From positions 16,832 through 80,831 of the forward strand of contig ML976673.1 in assembly GCA_010015655.1 (NCBI GenBank): 64,000 bases of DNA, given 5' to 3'. The DNA is from Bimuria novae-zelandiae CBS 107.79 (lineage: Eukaryota > Ascomycota > Dothideomycetes > Pleosporales > Didymosphaeriaceae). This document shows, piece after piece, positions 1 to 13,100 of the stretch (position 1 is the stretch's first letter; every line of letters starts with the position of its first letter). The position numbers were made by a program, and so were the translations under genes. Under the pieces are notes generated by a model. That model had not been told where the DNA came from. It was given only the letters and a program-made list of their open reading frames with translations, and ran no database searches.

Positions 1-202
1 TTTCTCTCCACCACACAAGGAACTTTGGATAATAATATACTAAAAGTAGATAAAGGGCTTCTATAGAGTTATAAGTACCCCCCTTAAATTTTTTAGAAGA
101 TTTAAGTTTTTTGCGTTCAAGAAAATACAAGAAAAGGAAGGATTGACGATAACTGGCTGGCTCTATAGGTCGAGCAGGTATTTCCAAAACGATAATAAGT
201 AA

Positions 203-325
203 AGAGGCAAGGCTAATCTACCACCACCACTATAAGATATTATTATACTAGACTAAGCGAAGAAGAGCCAAGGCCAATCTACTACCACTACTATAAGACG
301 TTATTAGGCTTAACTAAGTAGTATA
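203..325. repeat. Two-copy tandem repeat, period 61 bp
   Basis: A unit beginning AGAGGCAAGGCTAATCTACC at 203 is repeated at 264 as AGAGCCAAGGCCAATCTACT. The copies differ mainly by transitions, as expected if RIP acted after the duplication. It lies at the low-coordinate edge of the decayed minus-strand frame and may belong to the terminal region of that element. Confidence 0.65.
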
Positions 326-349
326 AATATACTACCGCTTTCGCTCCGC

Positions 350-3300
350 TCTTCTCTAGCCAACTTAGAAACTTAAGTAATACGCGTTAACGTTTTTAAA
401 AGGTCTTTAGTCGCGCTAAAAGTAGCCTTTACGTAGATTTTTCCTCCCCTAATTATAGCGCCTTGCTCCTGCGTAAACGCTACTATTAACCCGTCTAGTT
501 TATCTAAACTTAAGCCTTTAATCCTTTCTTATATTAATAGTGTAGGAGGCATCCCTCGCTCTTATATAGGTAGGAACCCCTTAGCGCCCGCGCTTGTTCG
601 CCTAGTAATCTAGTGTTCTACTATCTTGTCCATATCTTGCATGCGCAGTCCTTGCCGTCTGCACGCCTTTATAAGCGTTATTATTTCTTAGGCCTAGTCG
701 TGCGTACCCGTTTGGCCAGAGTGTTAGTACGCTTGGTAGATAAGACTGTAGACTATCCTGGGTGGTTCCTTAAATGGTAATCTAACTATGCTAGGGTCCG
801 CAAAGACGGCCAAAAACTATATTATTTACCCTCGTAAGCTTTGCGTGCGGCTTTCTTTGGTAGATATAATTAGTAACTTATTAGATGGGTACGGCAAGAT
901 CTAATGCGTTAGGCGGACTAGGTAAAAGAACTCGTCTAGCCACCTATTTACGCGCTACTGGCCTAGCTAGCTCTTTATAAACTCGAAGCTCTTTTGCAGG
1001 ATTAAATAAAAGGGCTTAACTCCCTATCCTGCCCGCTCTAGCTCGTTATCCTAGAGGAAGAGAAATTCTAGTAGCTTATTAACTATTAAGAAGCGTATCT
1101 TATTACCTGTAATTATATGCGGCGGCGTAGCTACCCCTTTATCTAGGAATATGTGTTTTATTCCTTTATAGTAGAACGCTACGTTACCGTCCTGCCTTAG
1201 CGTAGCGCCTAATAGCTCTAAACGGCTCTTATACGCGGCGAGTATGGCTGCCTAGATATTAGCGTTAAACTGCTCTAGGTAAAGGATATGTAGATACTTT
1301 AGCCAGGTTTAAAGTAGCCAAGGGTGCTATAGGACGTAGTGCTGCTGGAACCATTCTATTGCTTAGTTAAACTAGACAAACACGTTTTATAGGTCCTTAA
1401 CTGCTCGCCACTTGCGCTTGTACTTAGTATGTATTAGCACGTTCCTAACGAGCATGTTATCGCCGTGCGGCAGAACTAATCGCCTCGTTATTTAGCTAAA
1501 CTTAGGCAGGAACCAGCCTAGGCTGCACTTATCTACTATTTCCTACATGTCAAGGCCCTCTTTTACGACGAGATATTACCCACGCCTCTATTCTTAGTAA
1601 TTCTTATATAGTAGCGACTCTCTCGCCAGTAGGTTACTATTATAGCAGAACTAGAGCGCTCGCAGTGCAATTACTATAACCATAGTCTCGAGTAGTAAGT
1701 AGGTCCTGGCGGTATGCGCGAGCGTGTGCTTAAACAGAAAATAGTACTTATTTATCTGGGCGTGGAGAAAGCCGAATAGCTCTGGCAAGGGGATAATATA
1801 GTAAGGGAGTAGCGGGTTAGCGTTATTAATACTATCGTTGTAGAGATCCCACTCGCGCTATTACTCGCATATCTTGTCTATTATAGTAAGAGAGACTTAG
1901 TGCTCTTCCCGGATCCCGTATAACTTCCTCTAGTTATCTCGAAGGTTAGAGAATACACGGCCCTTACTGTGTAGGTAGGCACTCTTATAGACCTTCTCTA
2001 AGAAGGTCGCGCCCCCACCCTACTATTACAGCAAGCGAATATAGCCAGGATCTAGCGCTAGATTCTCTACCGCCTAGTTATTAAACACGTACACCTTAGA
2101 ATTATTAAAGGGCGTTTTAATATTGGCGTAAAACTATAAATACACTAACCTGTCTATATTCTCCTGGCCGCGCGGCACGCTTAATAGCGTCTAGCCTATT
2201 AAGTTTCTTATCGTGGCCCATGGGTAGGTTATTACGCGAGGACACCCTTTCGCCTACTTATTATTATTTAGTAGCTTTACGCGCGTGCGAGCGTACGACT
2301 CTAGGTAGTATTACTTCTAGAGATACGTCTTTGCCTTAAACTTGTTTAGGACGGCGTCGTACGGGTAAGCGTAGTTCTCGGATGTAATCGTCTTGGCAAT
2401 ATCTATAAAGGTCCTATCTTGGCTATAGAACTACGGGTAAGTAGCCTTTGCCTAGGCATTCTCCTATCGCCCGTACGCAGTGGTTAAATTATTTATTATA
2501 TACGCTAGCTTAGTGTTCTTCGCGTGTATAAATAGGGTAGCGTTATTAAACTAATTTAACCTAGCGTTCTTAGCGATCCGCTTAAGGATAGCGGTTTATA
2601 GCGGATTAAGGTGCTTATATTATAGCCTATACTCTAAGAGCTGCTCCCGCGCGCTCTCTTTTCGCTTTAACGTCTTTATTAATACTGTAGTCACGCCCCT
2701 ACTAATAGTGTCTTTAAAGGCAGGAAGATACGACGCTAGCGTTAAGTTGTTTACTATCTTACCTATAGCTAGGAGTAGCACGGCGTCTAGCCAGAGCTAC
2801 TAGTCTTACTTACTTAGGTACGTACTATGCTCGTACTAGTTTTTAACGTAGAGCTTTAAAAAGAAGATAAAAATTAGTAGCGACTTAGTGCTGCCTATAA
2901 CTAAACTAAAGTAATAATAAGGCATCTTATATAGCGATAGGTTCCTTATTACTAGTTTGCCTCGACTATTATACGCAGACACCATTAGACTAAAATATAT
3001 ATTAGCGTTAAGGTTTAGAATTGGATGCGCCTAAGGGTGCTAGTTAATACTATTTTAGGTAAACCCTAGGCTGCTAGGAAAGTAATAGACACTATCTATA
3101 TTAAACCTAACCTTAGCACCTTGTCTTTTCCTACTACTATTATAGTGCTATTACAGGCACAGGTTGCGGGGTAGCTTCTTATTAGCCGTACTAATATCCT
3201 TAGGGAAAGCTATAGCACTCGTGCCCTTAAACGCAGCCTTTAGATCCAGGCCCTTAGGCAGAGCCGAGGGCTTTATTAGCTTTAAATTACTAAGGACATT

Positions 3301-3500
3301 TAGTAGAGGCATTCCCCTATCGTGTACCCCGCGAAGCAGGCGCGTAATATCCTTAAATAATAAGTATACTAAGTGTACGTTAGGGCGCTAGTAATATTCC
3401 TAGTAACGTTTATCTACCTCTACATGCTCCTCGTGTGTATAGTCTTAGAAGTTCTATAGCTACTTAGCGAGCTTATATACGGTTCGCTTAGTGCGTAGCG
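350..3500 (-). pseudogene. Large decayed ORF, unrecognised, probably transposon-borne
   Basis: On the minus strand one frame gives long protein-like runs broken by RIP-type stops. Examples are AYLHSKGRVFSNLRDN near 1932-1980, followed by a TAG in a Trp-like position and then RKLYGIREEH, and ENYAYPYDAVLNKFK near 2335-2385. The composition is that of a real large protein of perhaps 900-1000 residues, not random AT-rich DNA. I do not recognise the family: I see no DDE/RT/integrase signature, zinc knuckle or helicase motif. The limits are approximate. Its position in a RIP-treated block suggests a multicopy mobile-element protein, but that is inference. Confidence 0.45.
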
Positions 3501-4627
3501 TGGGTGGACTACCTACTCTGGGTGTCAATTACGCCGGCGATGCTGCTTGCCTGACTACTAGGCTTACCACGTTACTGGGCTGGCTAAAGGGCGAGGGGGA
3601 TATAATTACTAGTGTTTCTTACGCGGCTGCCTAAGGCGTACTACTACTACTTAATGGCTGTGCCAGCCAAGGCGTACTATTATTAGATAGTGGGGGTAGC
3701 GGTAGTGGCGTGCTATAATAAGAGAATAGTTACGCTGGCTGCGCCGTATTGCTATTCTTAAAAGGCTATTTAGATATAGATTTAATCTAAGATAGTAGTA
3801 TATTGCTTTAGGCTAGGAACGTCTTGCGTTAGCTACTCCTTTAAACTAAGGACACGCTGCGCTAGCTACGTGTCTAGGGACTCTTTAAAGCCTCTAATAA
3901 ACTATTAGTAGCTTTAGCTTATATAGGTGTTAATGCGTTGCTAACACTGCGCGTGGTCCTAATAGGCCTGTCTATAGTAGCCAGCTCCTTAATAATAGCT
4001 ATTATAGATAATAGCTATAGCTTACTGCCTGCCAAATCCTGACTTTGCCTTACTATGTTATTATCGCTACTGTCCTGTACTTTTGTTCGCCTCTCTATAT
4101 CTCTTGTATGTACTAGAACTACACCTATGCTTACACGTACTTGCGTAATTCTAGCCTATATCTTAAGTAGAATACTAGTAACCCTTGCATCTCTATCGCT
4201 TATCTATTATAGTATACGTTGTTTATACTTAATACGCTTATTTGTCTATTCTCTATTACTTGCTCTAAGTTTATTAATAACTACTACGGCCTCTACGTCG
4301 TCTACTGCCAGCGACGCGAGAGTAGATACTAGTCTATATATATCCCCGTCTTCTAGTAACTTATCTGGCTAGATAAGAGAGTCGCGCGGGATAGGAATAT
4401 TATTACTAATTCGAAGACTAAGGTCTGCTATGGTGTTTATTAGTATGCCAAGGGGTGTAGGTTCGTAGTAGATAAACTTAGGGGGAGCCTAACCCTGGCG
4501 TTAGCGTTGGTATCGCTATTGGCAAAGACGTCGTGCGGCTTCTATTACCTTATCTTAGTTCTGATACTTTTTAGGTCGACCTCTAGGTATAGTAGATTAT
4601 GTTATGGGATATAATAGACGTCTTTTA

Positions 4628-5014
4628 GCTCTATTATAGTATATAGTATGCATTACTAATCTATTTAATTTAGGTTAGCGTATTTGCTAATTTATTTATC
4701 ATCTTCGACGCGAATAACTCCCTAACCACAACCCTAATAAAAACTTAGAAGAGTACATTCGACGCGTATACTTATTCTCTACAATTTCGTATAGGGAATA
4801 GTATTCTCTAAGCTCTACTATCGTATACTATACGTGTTGCTAATTTATTTAATTCGGGCTAGCGCCTTCGCTTCGCACGCCTTACCAAATCGGGTTCTTA
4901 CTTTATAACTACACCGTCTTCGACGTAGATAACTCCACAATTATAACTATAATAGAAAATTAGAAAAGTGCATTCGATTTGCATGCTTATTCTCTACATT
5001 TTGGCATATAAAAC
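4628..5014. repeat. Diverged direct repeat of about 180-215 bp, two copies
   Basis: Copy 1 (about 4628-4800) and copy 2 (about 4812-5014) share an ordered series of motifs: GCTCTATTATAGTATA / GCTCTACTATCGTATA, then a GCTAATTTATTTAATT-like segment ending in TTAGCG / CTAGCG, then CTTCGACG (4703 and 4918), then TACATTCGACGCG / TGCATTCGATTTG, then TACTTATTCTCTACA / TGCTTATTCTCTACA. Copy 2 carries about 31 extra bases in the middle. This is typical of subterminal repeats of a transposon or a small tandem array. No coding potential is visible. Confidence 0.6.
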
Positions 5015-5229
5015 ACGAAAAATAATTTCTCATGATTTTCTAACCTTAACCCTACTTTTTACCTTTATATCTACTAGACCTGCTATAAACACCCTTTTGG
5101 TAGGCCCTATTGCTGGGTGCTATCCCCATCGCTCTTATATACGCTGTCGCTATTTATATCGTCTCTTGCGAATATATCTAACAATTCCAACGCCTACTAC
5201 ACTACTATAAACTAGGTAACCTTAATAAT

Positions 5230-6100
5230 AGCTAATAAAATGGGCGGGTACTATTTAGCGCCCTTTTACCCGTCCTTTTTTACCCCTAATATGGCTAATG
5301 CATACACCAACGGGCTATCGTACTCTTTATAGGCAATAAACTAGCTTAATAATGCGATGCAAAACGCTAAATACGATTTCTTAATACTTAATAACGCTTT
5401 ACGCTCGCCTATAATTCTAGCCTTTTTTACTTTCTACTTAGCCTCTATCTCTCCCACTACACTATCTGCGTTGTCTATTATTGTCTTATCTATACTATTA
5501 TCTCTATCTCTTATTTTTTTTATTTTTTTCTCTTCTTTCTCCTCTTTCTCCTCTACTACTCCTTTTATTACCTTTACTAACGCCTTCCACGCCTCGCGCT
5601 ATTACTAAGTAAACTAATACGTAGGGCTTTTTCACGCGTGCGCTTACTACGTTTACTAAAAAAATATTAATATTTACTTCTACGACTAGGTATAGTTACT
5701 AATTACCTTTTTATTTATATATAGCTATAATAGCGTAAACCGCGTTTAGTACTTTTCTATCTAGATTACTTCTAATCGCACGAATATCCCCGTGCGATAG
5801 ATAACAAACGCCTGACTAAACTACGCTAATTTATTTATAGCCTTCTATATAGTGGCCGCTATAGGCTCCTCTTTAGCTTTAGGCTCTTTTACGCTCGCTA
5901 ATAATTTAGGCTATTTTATACCTACTAAATATAGTATCTACTTAGTTTACTTTAGCCACGGGTTCACCTCGTCTCGCGCGCTGTCCTGGATTATTGTCTT
6001 AGTCTACTTCTATACGTTAGCCCACGTCTTATCTATGTTCCTGCCAACGCTTACCCACCCGGCCTTGTCGTCCACGGGTTCGGGGGTGGGTTCGGGTTAG
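5230..6100 (-). pseudogene. Decayed ORF, unrecognised, minus strand
   Basis: The minus strand translates as a protein-like run with stops in Trp, Arg or Gln positions. Near 5944-6000 it contains KTIIQDSARDEVNPWLK. Further downstream, near 5480-5560, comes a long Arg/Lys/Glu-rich stretch that looks like a linker or coiled coil. The plus-strand open frames 5357-5608 and 5852-6100 are its shadows. The style resembles large uncharacterised proteins carried in high copy by fungal transposons, but I cannot assign a family. Confidence 0.35.
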
Positions 6101-8860
6101 TAGACCTCGAAATACTGCGAACCGGCGCCCTAGGCTAATAATCGTTAGTAATAGACGCGCCTCTAACCCTAATCGCTACGTAACTATATACTTTACTTTT
6201 CTAATTAATATGGATGGCCACTTTTACCTACTAGTAACTAACTATAAACATGGCGCTAATAGTTCTTTATAACGCGGAAACTTTAAATAATCTAATAATA
6301 CTAGCCTAGGGCTAATTGGCACATTAATCCGTCTGTGTATACTAGTAACTAGCTAATAGGTTTAATGCTCTAACTAGGCACCTCTAGCTCGCCGGCATAC
6401 TAGAGTAAACTAGCCTAGCTACTAAGCTTATTTATTACTAACTACGCTCGCGTGCGCCTAACACCCTAATAAATCTACTATAAATAGTTACTTACCTAGC
6501 TAGGCTAAACCCTATACCTATACTCTTTGTATATTACTAATAAATACTTAGGTAAATATTCGAAATACTCGCTTACAATGCTACTCTTTACTATAATAGC
6601 GGGCTCGACGCTACTACGGGTGGGTTCTAATAATAGGTCCCTATTACACTATATAGCCTTTTTAACGCGTGGAATTCTTCGCGACTTAACGCGTCTTTAC
6701 TTATGCTATATGTTAGTTTCTATTTTAGAGCTGCCTCTAGTATCTAATCGCCGCCTTATTATGTTTACCCTAACCCTAACGCGCAACCCTAACGCCTATA
6801 ACTATATATTATTTAGTACTATAAATTGGCTGGGACGTGTAACTTAGTGTGCTAAATCTATTACTAAAATTTTAGGTTAATTAGACTATAGGAACCTATT
6901 AACATGTGGGGTTAACTATCTTTAATATACGGGCTACGTTCTTAGATATATATAGAAGAATTGGCCTAGCGCGGATATTCTATCCCTAATAAAACCAGGG
7001 TCCTATTAATATATAGGGCTACATGTTCATGCTGCCCTGGGTTAGTAATCTACTAGTTAAAGAACTACTTCGTTATGTCTAGTCTATAATTATTTAGTGC
7101 TATAGGACTTAATAGAGGCGCTACCTATAGACTTTATAGCTAAGTAGCTATTTAATAAGAAGTCGTTAGTAGTTAGACTAGCTTACTATAGGTAAGTCTG
7201 CTCTTACTTTTAAAGATAGAAATTCTACTAATAAGTTAAGTTACCTACTATAGAGCTAATTATATTATTATAGCCTATCTCTATCTATTACTATATTAAC
7301 CATATAAATATCTTACCTAGGCGCTTAAGCCGATCCTCGCCGTAATATTAAGTACTAACTCTAGTACGTCCTCTATTACTACTATTATTCTACGTGCCTA
7401 CGGTAAGCTAGCGTTGCTACTAATTACTAAGTAGGCACTAGGGTGGCTAAGATAGAGTTACACGAGTAGACTTATAGTCGTTAGCCTAAGTTTCTATCTA
7501 GTTTAAATAAATCTTATAGTGTAGACTCGGCTCTATTAGATTAACAAAACAGAAACCTCTATTATTTAGGTATTATAAGCTATTATATTTCTATAACCTA
7601 TAAATTTCCTTCTTAAAGTTAGCCCGCGAGCAGAGGACCTCTAGGCATTATTTATAAAGATTTTTATATTAATTAGGCTATAGAGTTAGATATTAGGCGT
7701 CTACTTACTTAATAAGATCTTAAGTACAAGTTTACTAACTAGTTAACAGTATTCTAGCTGCTAACGAGCCAGTATCTAGAGCCTCTAATATAGGCAACGA
7801 TGTAATAGCTAGAGTTAATAGAGTATATGCTAACTTAATAGTAAGCGTTAGCACTAGCTATCGCGACTTTAGTAAGTTATTTATAAAGAATTAGTTATAA
7901 CTCTTTATTAGTCGGAGTACCTTTATATCGCTTAAATTATCTAGATTTATCTCTTGCTAAGGGGTGTACTTATTTAACCCTAGCTAGACTTTTTACATGG
8001 CTAGCACGTTAATAATCTTCCACTCTTTCTTACTAATTTCTAGCACTGGTTTTATAGCAATCTTATTAGCCATCTAATTCGGGCTAAAAGTAGAGAACTC
8101 GTCGAGTGTAGAAGCTATATTAAACGTCGTGTACGTTTTCCTATTAACTATAAAAGTATACTAGACGCCCAGAGGATATAAAGTGACTAGTTTAGATAGA
8201 GATAACTAATAATGGGCCAAAGAGCTAATAGGTAAACTCCGCTTAAGTCTTTCTACTAGGTTACTAACGTTATGGTTATTATCACTGTTAGGAAACTATA
8301 GATATTCTGGTCAGGGCAACGTTTATAGGCTTAAGGACGTAATTTTATAAATATTAATATGCGCTACTTCCTTCTCTTTACGCGTAACTCTCTATTAGTT
8401 ACTATTAGATCGCGTTGGGGTCTCCTAGTCTATAAAGTAGATGCGACTTGTCTAATAATTAGACACTAATTAATTAGCCCTTAGATTACAAGAGCTAGTT
8501 TAGCGTAATTTACTAGCTTTTTTAGTTCTTAATAACTAAGATAGTCTTTAGACTTTATTAGAGCTTTCCCTGTAAGGATTACGTCCTTAACTTGATCGTG
8601 TAGAGCGGCGTAGAGGCTCTGTTTCTACTACTAAGGCCTAACGCTAAGGCTAACACTAAGGCTATAATACTAAGAAGTAAGTATGGCGCTCTCTCTATAA
8701 CTTTATTATCTTACTAATAACCATGTTTATAGTCTAGGCGTTATACTTTATATATATAAATAAAAATTATATAAAACGAAGCGAGTGCACAGTGCACGAA
8801 CTAATTATTTAGGTATTTTTATATATAATAAATACTAAGGTTTACCCCAAAACACTTATT
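6101..8860. other. AT-rich decayed DNA, no assignable element
   Basis: I see no intact gene, LTR pair or terminal repeat here. A short run with two CCCTAA units lies near 6767-6800, inside a local open frame. The minus strand between about 8200 and 8650 has protein-like runs (for example KDVILTGKALIKSKDYLSY near 8525-8590) that I do not recognise. An imperfect palindrome GTGCACAGTGCAC at about 8784-8796 lies 65 bp before the Fot1-like start codon and could belong to that element's end. Confidence 0.4.
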
Positions 8861-9725
8861 ATGGCGAAACGCCCGATCCGTGCATGTAACACTAAAATCT
8901 TAATAACGTATAACTATATTAATATAGACTCAATTAAGGCTGCGCTTGTAGCGATAGAATTACTAGAATTTAAAGAAAAACTTATGTATGCGTAAATCGC
9001 GAGAAAGTATAGTGTTAAGCCTATACCACTTACTTATAGGTATAAAGGTGTATTAACCTCGCTTAATGCCCGCTTCTAAAATTAGTAGGCTCTTTACCTA
9101 TAATAAGAGCAAGAGCTCCTACGCTACATTAAATAGCTTACTAGCTAAGGCCTTTTACTTACACGAGCTATAGTTAGAAATTTTACCTTATTACTTATAA
9201 GGAGGGCGCTTAAAGTAAACTAAATTTATTACTTTATCTAGCAATATCCTAATAAGCTTATCTTAAAATAGATAATAAAAATTAATAATAGTTACTATAA
9301 GACTAATTTAAAGAGAATATATAACCTCTACTTTAACTTCCTACGTAAGAAAATTTGTTAATATTATATTAAGGCGCGTTATATCTATAATATAAATTAG
9401 AAAAGCTTTATACTTAGTATTATAAGTCGCTTAAAGAGGATCTTTAGCAGGGCCTTATACAAGAATAAAAAGTGGAGGGGTACTATTTAGGATAGCTTAT
9501 ATTTACGCTAATAAATTTTACCTTAAGCTTACTCTTATCTCTTTGTTAGCCTTAGGATTAATACAGAACTCGTAATTATAAGTCCTTAATTATAAGGCTG
9601 ATTAGGTTTAAATCTCTTTATTACCCTATAGCTAAATAAATAACAATATTAGCCTTATATAGCTTAAATCAGTATTTAATTATAGTATAAAGGCAAAGGG
9701 TTAATCTCTCTATTAATTACTTATC

Positions 9726-10143
9726 TATTAAGCCCTTATAGGTAGCTAGTTTAGAAGGGGTCTAGGGTTGGTTCTTACACAAGAGCGTTAGTAATATAGG
9801 TAAAGGTTTTATTAATAGCTTACGCTTATTGACAGGTGTTAGTATTAAAATTATATATAGTATAAACGAATTAATAAGAGCCGAAGTTAAATCTAAATAA
9901 TAAATTATTAAATAGGTTAAATATATATATAAGAGCTTATATTTGTGTTCTTATATACTTAGCTTATTTTTACTTATTAGGGAGCGCTCTCTGTAGAGTA
10001 CTCTTTAGTAAGCACTTTTTAGAGAGTAGTTATATAACTTAGCGCCTGACGGCGTAGTCGCTAATAACTAGTTATTCCTAGCAAATATTATAAGAAATTA
10101 GATATAAAACTAGTATAGCCTTTTTTAATTTTAGATTCTAATA
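9726..10143 (-). repeat. Gypsy-1 LTR, downstream copy in element orientation
   Basis: This LTR is 418 bp. It aligns along its whole length with 16385-16788. Its main length difference is about 14 extra bases around the run GTAAGCACTTTTTAG near 10009-10023. Its ends read TATTAAGCCC...TTCTAATA on the plus strand, RIP-altered forms of TG...CA ends. The 5-bp duplication TTATC lies directly outside. Confidence 0.9.
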
Positions 10144-13100
10144 TTATCTCCTCCTTTCTAAAATTTATTTTTAAATTACGTGCTTAGTTTTAGTTCTTTT
10201 ATATAAGCGTAACCCTAGTCTTATGCTTATAAGTCTAACGTTAGCTAATATGCATACTAATTCTACTACTTATAAACTTTATTTATATAACGAAATCCTT
10301 TAGGTTAACTTTATTAGTAAGTATTCTTATTTTAAGTATAAAATAAAAGTTAAGAGTGCCGCGTTATACTAAAGTTAGGTTTAAAATATACTAAGTATAT
10401 TCATCTTAGCTATTTATGTGTTAAAATGTCTTAGGCGTTCTTAGACATGATACGAGAGGAGTATAAAAAAACATTAAAAAGAATAAAAAATAGTTAGCTA
10501 CTATTATTTCTTATTTATTAAGAAATAAGAAAATATTAGCGTAGACTAAAGAGCGTGTGCGTAAAAAAACGTTATATTTTATATTTAATCTAGCTACTAA
10601 GGGAGAGATAATAAATACTAAGGTAATTAATTATTCTACTATAAATACCTTAGTTAGATATTCGCCTATAAAGTAGGATACTCTTAGCTTATTAAATAAT
10701 TTTACTACTCTATCTATTTTAAGTTCTAGGTAAGTTACTTATAGTAGCGTTTAATTATCTACTAATAGTTTCCTAGGTAATATGCTAGTTCCTCTATATT
10801 TTCGCTATAAGGATAACCTTTTACCTAATAATATATATTCGCGGCTAATTCCTGTGTCTTAGTATATATTAAACCTCGAATTTATTCTCCTCTTCCGGCT
10901 AGTAATAGAAGGTGGTTTTAACTAGTATTTCTAGGTCTACTGTTTCTAATTAGTCTATATAAAATACTAGGTGTACTTTAGTATCTAGTAGTAGTTCTAA
11001 TTAGTAGTTAACTAGTAATACTTATTTTAAAATAAAAAAATAATTTAATATTAATATAATTAATAAATTGTGTTTCTTCTTTTAGGTTTAAGAAATTTTT
11101 ATAAGTAGATATGCTTTATCCACCTTCTTTAGCTAAAGTGCCATTTTGTTATTTTAGTTTATATAAGAAATGCTTTACCATTAAGTTTTTTTAAGATTCT
11201 CTTAAAGTTATTTATATATCTTTTTATAGTTTTTACTATATTAATCGCTACTTCTATTCTAATTACTATAGAAAATACTTAATTAAGGAGATGTAGATGT
11301 CTTCTATACTTTATATAGAATAGTGTGTATCTAGTTACTACTTATATCTTGTTATTATATACCAGTTATGCTATAGGTAATAGGGAAATCTGATTATTTT
11401 TCTAGTTATTATAGTAGATACGTAGGTACGTTTTAATTATCTAGTTTGTACGTTCTGTTTATCCGTATATCTATGGATAATATGCTATAGATAACTTTCT
11501 TTTTACTCTAATAAGTGCTATAAGCGTTATTTAGTAGTTTAAGGTATAGAGCTTGTCTCTATCACTAATAATTATCTTTAGTCAACCGTAGTATTATATT
11601 ATATAAGTTAATCTAGAATATGGAATGCTAGTACTTCAGCTATAGTTATTTTCTAATAAGATAGTAATTCTACGTATTTGGTAAATTAATAAATACCTAT
11701 TAATATAATATCGTATCTTATTCCGTCTAATAGGTCTTTTAACGTGGGTACCATAGTTATAAATCTATAGTAATATCGTTCTATAGTACTAGAAGTATCT
11801 AGATTACTTGTATTTTTCTATACTTAAGGTATATAGTATGCTTACTTTATTAGTAGCTTATATGTTTTTATAATTATATCTTATAATTACTTCCTTTATT
11901 CCTTTAAATAAGTTCTATTAATTTCTTAATACCTGGGTATACATATATTAGGTTATTGTAATATTATTATATAACTTTGTTTTATAATTTCTTAGATACT
12001 TCTCGTATGGTAATAAGAAGTTAGTTAAGTTCTACTATAGGTTCTAATAATCTTTTATCGTTTTGTTATAAAATAGTAAAATATACCTTAAATTTATTTT
12101 TTACCAAGTCGCTACGCCGCTTAGGGTATCTATTTGTTTATTATTTTCGCCTAGCGTGTATATAATTCTAAATTTATACTACTTTATAATTTTTTATTTT
12201 TCTTACCTAACGTGGCATTAGTTCTTTTATAGTTGTAAACATTAAAAGGTTCTTATAATCCGTAAAGATTATAAGCTCTAAATAGTTATATATATATAGA
12301 GTCTTTAATACTTAAGTACTTTTATAATAGCGTAGGATTCTTTATTATTTACATTATATTATAATTCCGTATTATTTAGTGTATGTAGGTAGTAGGCTAT
12401 TAGGTACTAATGCCTATTTTAGAATTATTTTGCACATGCACCTATAGCGCAATCGCTAGTATTAGTTTTAAATTATAGAGGTTTATTATATCTAAAGTGT
12501 ACTAGCACGGATGGTATAATGCGTATAGTTTTTAGGAGTTAAAATAATATTCTACACTCTATTTATCTACATAAAAGGTGTGTCCTTTTATATAAGGTTA
12601 GTAAGAGGTATCGTGATCTTTGTATAGTCCTGAATAAATTATTTATTAAATTTATAGAATTCTAAGAGTTCCTAGATACTCTTTGCCTTTTTTAATCGTG
12701 GCTAGTTCTTTATATATTTAATTTTATTTAGGCTTACTTGTAATTTTTTATGCTAACAATGCGTCCTAGAAATTCTAGTTGTGTTATAAGGCGTTCACAC
12801 CTTGGTCCTATCCGGATTAGGACAGTAAGGCAGAAGTGGCACTTTATAATTATTTAATAGTATAAGTTAATATAATAACTTAGCGCGTAGCTATATCCTC
12901 TAATCTTATACTAAATAAAATAACTATTAGTTTGTATAAAGAACGTACTTATGCAGAAGATATATAAGTTAACTATAAGGAAGGAAATAATAGTTAGAGA
13001 ATTATTATACTATATAATAATTTATTTCCTTCTTTATCCCTAGGTAATCCGACGATTACCCTTGTTCTTAGCAGATTACCTTTAATCTAGTATTAAAGCT

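Larger units (their letters stand above)
1..8860. other. RIP-degraded AT-rich repeat block
   Basis: This stretch is dominated by TA, TTA and CTA words and has no open frame that looks like a working host gene. Translations recover protein-like segments on the minus strand in which stops fall where Gln or Trp is expected (CAA to TAA, TGG to TAG). That is the expected footprint of RIP, the fungal mutation of duplicated DNA. The few longer open frames, such as 3164-3391, 4055-4372 and 5852-6100, have no recognisable product and lie opposite or beside those decayed segments. I read the block as old transposon debris. Sub-features are listed separately. Confidence 0.75.

Noticed and set aside
6767..6800. 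Telomere-like CCCTAA repeats
   Set aside because: Only two or three imperfect units in AT-rich decayed DNA; too short for a telomere or a convincing interstitial telomeric repeat.
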